A DNA stretch of 64,000 nt from Oscillospiraceae bacterium (GTDB taxonomy: Bacteria; Bacillota; Clostridia; UBA1212), in the NCBI GenBank assembly GCA_015069195.1, contig SVJA01000003.1, forward strand, positions 1 to 64,000. Reading direction: 5' to 3'. The notes under the pieces were generated by a model. That model made no database searches. It was not told where the DNA came from and saw nothing but the letters and a program-made list of their open reading frames with translations. Shown here one piece after another: positions 26,001-32,777 of the stretch. Every line of letters starts with the position of its first letter. Positions within the stretch are counted from its first letter, which is position 1. A program made the position numbers and the translations under genes.

Positions 26001-28803
26001 CTTCTGGCCTCAGGACTTGAAGGTGGATGTTGATTTGGGTGAGATAACTTTTGTTGATGGTTATACTTCTACTGTTCTTAATGCATTCTCAAATGATCAG
26101 TTCTGTGTTGATACGGAAATGTATACAAGTTCTCAGCACATGGATCCTACATTTAAAGCTGAAAGAGGAACTGCCCACGTGCATACTCCTGTATCTGTTC
26201 CTGACTTAAAGGAAACTTGTACGGTGAACGGTTATACAGGCAGAACCTATTGTGAAGTTTGTGAATCAGTTGTTGAGTGGGGTACTACAGTTACTGCTAC
26301 CGGAGAGCACAATTATGTGTTGAAGGATGGACGTTATGAGTGCACTACTTGCGAAGATGAATATGCCGCAAATGGTCTTGTAAAAGACGGAGATTCCTAC
26401 TACTATTATTATAATGGTCAGAAGCTTTCGGGTTGGCAGTTAGTTGATGATGAGTATTATTACTTTGATAAAACGACATATGCTTCCGTAAGCGGTAATG
26501 TTAATATCGAAGGAATTTTCTATGATTTTGACAGTACCGGCAGACTTTTAACAGGTAGCTGGGTGAATGCGTTCCATGGCTGGATGTACTACAACGGACC
26601 TGTTGCTTACAAAATGGGTTGGTTCGAAATCGACGGAAATTGGTATTATTTTGATCATTGTTACAGAGCTACTGGTTATGTGAACATTCCTTTAAAAGAT
26701 AGTAGCAATAAGGGTATTTGTCATTTTGATGAAAATGGCGTCTTTATCGAAGTGCTGAACGGTATCTATGATATTGACGGTACTATGCGTTATTATGTTG
26801 ATGGTGTAAAAACTCCTGCAGGTCTTATTGAAATCGATGGTGAATACTATTTTGCTGATGTAGAAGGCGTTATTGCTATTGGCCGAAAGTATGTATGGAA
26901 AGGAAATGGTATCCTCCCCGAAGCAAGCTACGTCTTTGATGAAGACGGCAAGATGGTTGGTGCCGATGCTGACGGCGAGATTGTTACCATTAATGGAAAA
27001 CTGTATTTCTATCGAAATGGTGTTGGCGTAGCTGAAGGTCTTGTTGAAGTAGATGGTTACTATTATTTTGCTGATGTAGATGGTGCTGTTGCAACAGGCA
27101 GAAAGTATGTTTGGAAGGGTAACGGCATTGTTGATAATGGTACATATTATTTTGCAGAAGATGGCAAGATGATTGGTTCTAAGATAGAACAGGATGGTTC
27201 TGTTCCTGGTGAGATTGCTGAAATTGATGGTGTCAGCTACTACTGTGTAAACGGCAAGCCTCAGATGGCCGGAATTGTTCTTGTTGATGGACATTATTAT
27301 TTTGCAGATGTTGACGGTGTAATTGCTACCGGTAGACATTATGTTTGGAAGGGAAATGGTATAGTATCTGAGGATTCTTACTATTTCGATAAAGACGGCA
27401 AAATGCTTGGTGTAGAAGTTGTAGATGGTAAAGCTATCCTTGGACAGATTGTGACCGATGAGGATGGCGTTATCCGTTACTTCGAAATGGGCAAGACTGC
27501 AATGGCAGGTCTTGTTGAGGTAGATGGTTATTATTACTTTGCTGATGTAGATGGTGTTGTTCGTACCGGCAACAAATACGTATGGAAGGGTAATGGAATT
27601 CTTCCCGAAAGTATGCGTTACTTTGATGAAGACGGAAAGATGCTTGGCGTGAAGCTTGTTGATGGAAAGGAAATCCTTGGTCAGATCGTAACTGAAGCTG
27701 ACGGTACTATCCGCTATTATGAGATGGGTAATGCTTCAATGGCAGGTCTTGTAGAAGTAGACGGTTACTATTATTTTGCTGACGTGGAAGGTGTTATTCG
27801 TACCGGTTCTAAGTATGTATGGAAAGGTAACGGCATAGTAGAGGAAAGTATGCGCACCTTTGATGCGGAAGGCAAGATGCTCGGAGTGAAAGTTGTTGAC
27901 GGTGAGGAAATCCTTGGTCAGATCGTAACTGAAGCTGACGGTACTATCCGCTATTATGAGATGGGTAATGCTTCAATGGCAGGTCTTGTAGAAGTAGATG
28001 GTTACTATTATTTTGCTGACGTGGAAGGTGTTATTCGTACCGGTTCTAAGTATGTATGGAAAGGTAACGGCATAGTAGAGGAAAGTATGCGCACCTTTGA
28101 TGCGGAAGGCAAGATGCTCGGAGTGAAAGTTGTTGATGGTGAGAAAATCCTTGGTCAAATCGTAACTGAAGCTGACGGTACTATCCGCTATTATGAGATG
28201 GGCAATGCTTCTATGGCCGGTGTCGTTTTGGTGGATGGCTACTACTACTTTGCTGATGTTGAAGGTGTTGTAGCTACCGGTAGCAAGCACGTATGGAAAG
28301 GCAATGGCATCGTATCCGAAGGCGCTTATACGTTTGATGAAAACGGAAGAATGCTTGGCGTAAAAGTCGTTAATGGTGAAACTATCTTTGGTGAGATTAT
28401 CACTGAAGCTGACGGAACCCTTGTTTACTACGAGATGGGCAAACCTACTGCGGCAGGTTTTGTTAAAGTAGGAGATGACTATTACTTTGCTGATGTAAAT
28501 GGTATTATTGCTATAGGCCAAAAGTATGTTTGGAAGGGTAATGATATAGTTCCTGAAGGCTCTTATGAGTTTGATTCAGACGGTAAAGCTATCAATGGAT
28601 TTGTAACAAAAGAAGATGGCATTTACTATTACGAAAAGGGAAGAATCGGTACTATAGGTATCAATTACGTTGATGGCCATTATTATTTCGTTGAAAACAG
28701 CGGAAAAATTGTTGTCAATGCTAAATATTACGTTTGGAAAGGTAATGGAATCTTAAAGAGAGGTCATTATACTTTCAATGAGCAAGGTCAAATTATAGGT
28801 TAA
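23071..28803 (+). CDS. Secreted phosphodiester glycosidase (NAGPA-like) with cell-wall-binding repeats
   Basis: 1910 residues from ATG 23071 (AAGGAGG 8 bases upstream). Signal peptide 1-25 (ALAAG). The phosphodiester glycosidase domain lies at about 90-330: VVGIKPDGTVVIMMNDGR, NCDGGGSSSF and ERPTTTGILF. Ig-like and beta-sandwich domains follow (about 340-1030), then a Cys-rich module (CTVNGYTGRTYCEVC, about 1050-1090). About 800 residues of repeats with the core YYFADVxGVxxTGxKYVWKGNG resemble choline- or glucan-binding repeats. NAGPA-type enzymes cleave sugar-phosphate-sugar diesters; the substrate may be the polymer made by this cluster. That link is inferred. Confidence 0.82.
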   Translation: MKKVLAMALAVLMFISSLPMSALAAGVEYDESTNSCDCYNIVSKNDYTIAPGITESELVLNFDDGSRRQVLHIMEADVNNEYVSVINSYKGMFPEYGNYQTGTMTEQSAWVEKNMGLNVVGAMNTTLSWYNTATYDDSKGGDSTRIGEPLGFIMLDAEILFDPSNCGYEYGKVGFPSVLVINKDFDENGNPRPADIPKVEMPQITSAADLHGWEDQVIPCSSGYIVKDGVNQNPTENHKTDTSNSASRSVVGIKPDGTVVIMMNDGRQSPYSAGMSMYECAEVMISLGCSFAVNCDGGGSSSFLSERPGEDLKLNCSPSDGAERPTTTGILFISTAPADGEFARANITSDAVYYTPGSKVTFDVLGTDLVGNPADVPSDATWQLTDTSMGTIKDGVFVSNGKVGTVTAQMVYNNEIVGECSVEIVIPTGFSFSQSIMTVPFDKEVSLGLKATINGGLHEVKLNDSDVAIVTTNAALGTFNGLNFISVSEDAAPVDLTSTVTATLTCAKLTATASLSLGKGSEVLFDFDDESDYLEWNIADVNGNDAGFHQNLSYATSKNGQVHNGDGSLRVEFNAIAATGVPASGYAQSDLYLNDAIIVENAKSIGFWAYIPDEYVHCWIRVLYWYDKNGDGIYESKNTVTVINQPEIYNTASEDGWYYFSVDVSAYKSIMIAGLNDKDKISYNSGKCDANNFRFIEFMFPHTNTMTQWQTYGTLNGPYTVYIDNITADFSDAVDDREAPVFGNVSLMGANDTNVELKHRETAETTNNRLTVTASVAENTAKSNATGLDASTAKAYVDGVAVDATFANGKITISDIAVADGVHRVKFEICDMMGNKSVVIRNVNVKSGIEASAIQVVPKDSTLDRIYGGSVYWMNINANKIESIKQISTVIDINSLNHWELDHMELAAGFTATYTVDEETNTATIVITRTGTNKLTGEATIASLPIRIVYFDTDIKMNGTVDGVLVNDAVSFWNSYNFWPQDLKVDVDLGEITFVDGYTSTVLNAFSNDQFCVDTEMYTSSQHMDPTFKAERGTAHVHTPVSVPDLKETCTVNGYTGRTYCEVCESVVEWGTTVTATGEHNYVLKDGRYECTTCEDEYAANGLVKDGDSYYYYYNGQKLSGWQLVDDEYYYFDKTTYASVSGNVNIEGIFYDFDSTGRLLTGSWVNAFHGWMYYNGPVAYKMGWFEIDGNWYYFDHCYRATGYVNIPLKDSSNKGICHFDENGVFIEVLNGIYDIDGTMRYYVDGVKTPAGLIEIDGEYYFADVEGVIAIGRKYVWKGNGILPEASYVFDEDGKMVGADADGEIVTINGKLYFYRNGVGVAEGLVEVDGYYYFADVDGAVATGRKYVWKGNGIVDNGTYYFAEDGKMIGSKIEQDGSVPGEIAEIDGVSYYCVNGKPQMAGIVLVDGHYYFADVDGVIATGRHYVWKGNGIVSEDSYYFDKDGKMLGVEVVDGKAILGQIVTDEDGVIRYFEMGKTAMAGLVEVDGYYYFADVDGVVRTGNKYVWKGNGILPESMRYFDEDGKMLGVKLVDGKEILGQIVTEADGTIRYYEMGNASMAGLVEVDGYYYFADVEGVIRTGSKYVWKGNGIVEESMRTFDAEGKMLGVKVVDGEEILGQIVTEADGTIRYYEMGNASMAGLVEVDGYYYFADVEGVIRTGSKYVWKGNGIVEESMRTFDAEGKMLGVKVVDGEKILGQIVTEADGTIRYYEMGNASMAGVVLVDGYYYFADVEGVVATGSKHVWKGNGIVSEGAYTFDENGRMLGVKVVNGETIFGEIITEADGTLVYYEMGKPTAAGFVKVGDDYYFADVNGIIAIGQKYVWKGNDIVPEGSYEFDSDGKAINGFVTKEDGIYYYEKGRIGTIGINYVDGHYYFVENSGKIVVNAKYYVWKGNGILKRGHYTFNEQGQIIG
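27670..28144 (+). repeat. Near-identical 237-bp tandem repeats in the binding domain
   Basis: AAATCCTTGG recurs at 27671 and 27908, and its near match at 28145: exactly 237 bases (79 residues). The first two copies differ at only a few bases, so the duplication is recent. More diverged copies of the same unit fill about 26800-28780. Confidence 0.85.
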
Positions 28804-28810
28804 TTTTTAA

Positions 28811-28846
28811 TATCTATGATGCCCCGTAACAGGGGCATCATAGATA
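28811..28846 (+). terminator. Terminator after the phosphodiester glycosidase gene
   Basis: Perfect 15-base arms (28811-28825 and 28832-28846) around GTAACA, followed by TTGTTTGTTT. It partly separates the highly expressed-looking secreted protein from the flippase gene downstream. Confidence 0.8.
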
Positions 28847-28872
28847 TTGTTTGTTTAGTTAAGGTTGTTTAT

Positions 28873-30381
28873 ATGGATATAAAAAGAACCAAACTGAATA
28901 TTGGAGTTTCAATCTCATTACAAATAATCACAACTGTAGTAACTATCGTGGTAAGAAGATATTTGCTGCAATGTTGCGGAAATGAAGTAAATGGATTGAA
29001 TGCATTATATATAAGTATTATTGGTTTTCTTTCAGTAGCAGATCTTGGTATTGGCACAGCGATTACATTTAGTATGTATAGACCTATTGTGGAGGGAAAT
29101 CAATCTCAAGTTGCTGCTCTGTATCATTATTTGGGAAAGGCGTACCACATTGTTGGTACTATTATATTAACAGTAGGGCTTGCACTGATGCCCTGGTTGA
29201 AATATTTTGCAAAAGACTATATTCTGGTAGATGCAAATATATATATAACATTTTTAATAATGCTAATATCAGTTGTTATTACATATTTTTTTGCAAATAA
29301 AAAGTCTTTAATAAATGCACATAAAAACGATTATTTAACAACGATCATTACGCAAGGAAGCTTAATTCTGCAATACATTCTTCAAATCGTTGTACTATAT
29401 ATAACTAAGTCCTTTGAAGCCTATCTGATATGCCGAATCGTAGCCGGGTGCATTCAGTGGATTTCCACAGAGATTGTTGCTCGGAAAAAATATAGAAATA
29501 TTATTAAAATAAAGACAAAGGTAGATTGTGAGACCAAGCGTGAACTGAAAAAAAATATAAAAGCTATGTTTATGCATAAAATAGGGCATGCTTTAGTGAA
29601 TTCGGTTGATAGCGTTGTAATATCTGCTTTTGTTGGTGTTGTTTCCTTGGGTGAATTTTCAAATTATAGTACTATACTAGCATCAATGAACGGAATAGTA
29701 ATGTTAGTGTTTACATCTATTACCTCAGTTGTCGGTCATATGATGGTGCAAGAAGATTCATCAAAAACCAAGCGGTATTTTGAAGTGTTCCATCTATTGA
29801 ATTTTTCTATTGGAATAGTATTTTTTTTAGGTTACTATGCCGTTATAGATAGTTTTATTGCCATGATTTTTTCCCCTGATTTGGTCGTCTCAAAAAGTAT
29901 TTCTGTTGTAATTACCATAAATGGGTTTGTTCAGTTTATGCGAAGAAACGCTTTGACTTTTAGAGATGCTACCGGACAATTTTATGGTGATAGATGGAAA
30001 CCGTTATTTGAAGGTATTTGTAACATAGTATTGTCCATAATATTAGTAAATATTCTTGGTGTTCCGGGAGTAATAGTTGCTACTATTATTACAAATCTGC
30101 TTATATGTTATGTTATAGAGCCTTACATCCTATATAAAAATGTGTTTAATGTTTCTCCGAAGCAATATTATCTAAAGAACTATGCTTTTGTTGGCGTTTT
30201 TTGTGTAGCATTGGCGATTATGGATATTATATCGGTTTCATTCAAACAGCCGATTTTTAATTTACTGATTAATGGAGTACTTTCAATTGTTGTTTCTTTA
30301 GGTATTTCTTCTATAATTTTTTTGATTAATAAAAATGCTCTTTTTGATATGAAGGAATTGTTAAAGCTTGATAAGCGTTAA
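28873..30381 (+). CDS. Polysaccharide flippase (Wzx/MATE type)
   Basis: 502 residues from ATG 28873; the longer frame from 28816 would begin inside the terminator and is rejected. It has 12-14 hydrophobic segments, starting LNIGVSISLQIITTVVTIVV, with ADLGIGTAITFSMYRPI and FREATGQF-like FRDATGQFYGDRWKP. A member of the polysaccharide transporter superfamily, exporting lipid-linked units for the Wzy polymerase. The ribosome binding site is weak (TAAGG). Expression may depend on read-through or a local promoter. Confidence 0.85.
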   Translation: MDIKRTKLNIGVSISLQIITTVVTIVVRRYLLQCCGNEVNGLNALYISIIGFLSVADLGIGTAITFSMYRPIVEGNQSQVAALYHYLGKAYHIVGTIILTVGLALMPWLKYFAKDYILVDANIYITFLIMLISVVITYFFANKKSLINAHKNDYLTTIITQGSLILQYILQIVVLYITKSFEAYLICRIVAGCIQWISTEIVARKKYRNIIKIKTKVDCETKRELKKNIKAMFMHKIGHALVNSVDSVVISAFVGVVSLGEFSNYSTILASMNGIVMLVFTSITSVVGHMMVQEDSSKTKRYFEVFHLLNFSIGIVFFLGYYAVIDSFIAMIFSPDLVVSKSISVVITINGFVQFMRRNALTFRDATGQFYGDRWKPLFEGICNIVLSIILVNILGVPGVIVATIITNLLICYVIEPYILYKNVFNVSPKQYYLKNYAFVGVFCVALAIMDIISVSFKQPIFNLLINGVLSIVVSLGISSIIFLINKNALFDMKELLKLDKR

Positions 30382-30499
30382 ATAGCTGTACAAGCGCCTA
30401 AATATATCGAGGAGTGTGCGTAAAACAGTTGTTTGTACTGATTTGTTAGCAGAGAAGATTTTTATAAAGATATAAGTATGCATGAAAGAAGGAAAAATA

Positions 30500-31411
30500 G
30501 TGTTTAGGATACTCAATGAGCAACACAATGCGCAATTTATTGAAAACGACAAAATGATATTACTTACATTTGACGATAATTATGTTGACCAGACTATCAA
30601 TCTGATTATGTCTATTCTAGCATATAATCCAGAATGTGTATTTATTTGTCTTTGTCCTGAATTAACTAAAGAGAATACAGATAAATTATTACAAACGGAT
30701 GGAGGAATTAAGATTCTGACTTTGATAATTGATTCGACCATCGATACTAAAAATTGGCCGATTACTACTATTTTCAGAGTTTTTGCTCCTTGGATATTGG
30801 ATAATACAATCTCTGATATTTTGTATATGGATTCTGATTTTGTGTGCACAGGGGATATATCGGAATTACTTCATTTTGTCCCTCGGTATATTGCTATGTG
30901 TCCTGAAATAAATGCTAGTGTAAAACAAAATATGCTTGACTATTTCTTTTCTGTTCATCCTCTCAGTTTATACTGTAATGCAGGAGTGGTAAAGTTTAAT
31001 TGTGACTCTATTAGAAGCGATTATACACTTCAACAGGTACTGGATGCGTTTTGGGAAAGCTTACAGTATACACACTATTTAGATCAAGATTTTCTCAATA
31101 TTTTTTTTGGGGAAAAGATAGACATAATAAACAATTTCCTGTATAACTTTCAAGCTTATGAGCTTCTCGGATCTCCTATGTATGAAAAGGTAATAAAATC
31201 GTGTGCGCTAATACATTTTACTATTGGGAAACCGTGGAACTACAAAACCCCGCGCACGCTTATAAAGTTATATTATAAACATACTAAATACGATGCCATG
31301 AAAAAGAGAATGAAAACGGTTATGCATAAAAATTTAATTTATATAATATTGCGTTCTCCTAAAAAAACAATTGAAAGTTTGTGCAAAGCAATTGCAAAAG
31401 GGTGTATATAA
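30500..31411 (+). CDS. Glycosyltransferase family 8-like
   Basis: 303 residues from GTG 30500, placed by GAAGGA 7 bases upstream; an in-frame ATG at 30482 has no binding site. GT8 features: MILLTFDDNYVDQTINLI, RVFAPWILDNTISDILYMDSDFVCTGDI (DxD in MDSD), NAGVVKFN, LDQDFLNI and HFTIGKPWNY. A retaining galactosyl- or glucosyltransferase in the cluster. Confidence 0.82.
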   Translation: MFRILNEQHNAQFIENDKMILLTFDDNYVDQTINLIMSILAYNPECVFICLCPELTKENTDKLLQTDGGIKILTLIIDSTIDTKNWPITTIFRVFAPWILDNTISDILYMDSDFVCTGDISELLHFVPRYIAMCPEINASVKQNMLDYFFSVHPLSLYCNAGVVKFNCDSIRSDYTLQQVLDAFWESLQYTHYLDQDFLNIFFGEKIDIINNFLYNFQAYELLGSPMYEKVIKSCALIHFTIGKPWNYKTPRTLIKLYYKHTKYDAMKKRMKTVMHKNLIYIILRSPKKTIESLCKAIAKGCI

Positions 31412-31412
31412 T

Positions 31413-32393
31413 ATGACTCAAAATATGCCATTGATTAGTATTATTGTTCCAGTGTATAAAGTGGAAAATTATCTGGATCGTTGTGTTGAAAGTATTGTAA
31501 ACCAGACATACAAAAGACTTGAGATTATTTTGGTTGATGACGGGAGTCCGGATAATTCTCCGGCAATATGCGATAGTTGGTCTGAGCGAGATCCTAGAAT
31601 AAAAGTGATTCATAAAAGGAACGGTGGAGCTGCCGAAGCAAGAAATGCTGGATTGGATGTTGCATCGGGAGAGTATATAGGTTTTGTTGATAGTGATGAT
31701 TATATTGATAAAGATATGTATCGGTGTATGTTGGCCGAATTGGAGAAGTCGTGTGCCGATATCGCGTGTTGTAAATCCTTGACGGTATCAAATGATGACG
31801 AAAACGCGTGTGTACCAAGAGGCACATATGACGTAAAATTTTTGAATTCTAAAGAAACCGTTGAAGCAATCTTTGCATTTAGAATTGGAACATCATTTTG
31901 GAGACGTTTGTTTCATAAGAATTTATTTGACGATATTAGGTTTCCTATAGGAGAGATAAATGAGGAATATCCGTTGTTAGTTCCGTTGGCTGCAAAGTCA
32001 TCAGGGACAGTGCTCATCGAAAAAGTGTTTTATTATTACAGAGATAGATCTGATAGTGTTACAGGAACACTGCACAAGTCATTAAGTACATTGCGCTGTG
32101 TAAAGAAGAATTTAGAACTTATGCGTTCGCAATTATCAAAATATAAGTTGGATGATGTGAAGAATTTCTCTTTCTTTGTTGCAAAGAATTCTTTCAATAT
32201 GTTGCTTTCTATTTTAAAAAACTATAGGACTCTTGAAGGTGAGACGCTGGAATTATATAAATCATATTACAATATGGCGAAAGAGAACAAATGGGCATTT
32301 TTTCGTTCAAAGCAAACATCGCTAAAAGATAAGCTTTTATTAGTTCTGTTATTAACAGGTTTATATAAAAAAATCATCGACATTAGGAAATAA
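31413..32393 (+). CDS. Glycosyltransferase family 2
   Basis: 326 residues from ATG 31413, immediately after the preceding stop (an upstream in-frame start lies inside that gene). GT-A motifs ISIIVPVYKVENYLDRCV, ILVDDGSPDNSPAIC, KRNGGAAEARNAGLD and FVDSDDYID. It resembles the 18842 enzyme in its first 100 residues. Last intact gene of the cluster. Confidence 0.87.
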   Translation: MTQNMPLISIIVPVYKVENYLDRCVESIVNQTYKRLEIILVDDGSPDNSPAICDSWSERDPRIKVIHKRNGGAAEARNAGLDVASGEYIGFVDSDDYIDKDMYRCMLAELEKSCADIACCKSLTVSNDDENACVPRGTYDVKFLNSKETVEAIFAFRIGTSFWRRLFHKNLFDDIRFPIGEINEEYPLLVPLAAKSSGTVLIEKVFYYYRDRSDSVTGTLHKSLSTLRCVKKNLELMRSQLSKYKLDDVKNFSFFVAKNSFNMLLSILKNYRTLEGETLELYKSYYNMAKENKWAFFRSKQTSLKDKLLLVLLLTGLYKKIIDIRK

Positions 32394-32722
32394 CAAAATG
32401 TTTATGAAGCGTTTTGCTTGATGGAAATTGCTGTTAATATTTTCTTTGGTGTTTTGTTCAACACTATTTATATGGTTCTGTGAAACTTTTGGACTTGTGG
32501 TTCGCACCGCTTTTACTACCAGTTTTCTCTTGTAAGAAAATCTGTAATGTGGATAATTTCGATTCCGTTATCATTTCCGATAGCTAAATTGTCCCGACAG
32601 ACAACATATTTATGGCAATGATCTTTTATTTCGAGCAAATTATCAGTTTTTCGATATCATCCATTAGTATTTCCAATGTTTTATGCTTTTTCCATCGGAG
32701 TAGTATTTATTGCATAAAAATA
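32394..32722. other. Intergenic stretch with degraded coding-like remnants
   Basis: No intact gene. On the minus strand, about 32700-32520, two frames joined by one frameshift read like protein (HKTLEILMDDIEKLIICS, then EIKDHCHKYVVCRDNLAIG and IEIIHITDFLTRENW before a stop). This may be a decayed small gene at the right edge of the polysaccharide cluster. I do not recognise the family. Confidence 0.3.
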
Positions 32723-32758
32723 TCCGCCGCAATCGTTTCCTAAAACAATCGCGGCGGA
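32723..32758. terminator. Bidirectional terminator between convergent genes
   Basis: TCCGCCGC (32723-32730) pairs with GCGGCGGA (32751-32758), with partial pairing inside, and T-rich runs on both sides (ATTATTTTT on plus, TATTTTTATG on minus). It serves the polysaccharide cluster and the convergent synthetase gene. Confidence 0.7.
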
Positions 32759-32777
32759 ATTATTTTTCACCTTATTA

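Noticed and set aside
26692-28521. Two minus-strand frames of 215 and 182 codons within the wall-binding repeats
   Set aside because: They are mirror readings of the repeats on the opposite strand, without binding sites.
28816-28872. Upstream extension of the flippase frame
   Set aside because: It would start inside a perfect terminator hairpin; ATG 28873 aligns with the usual N-terminus.
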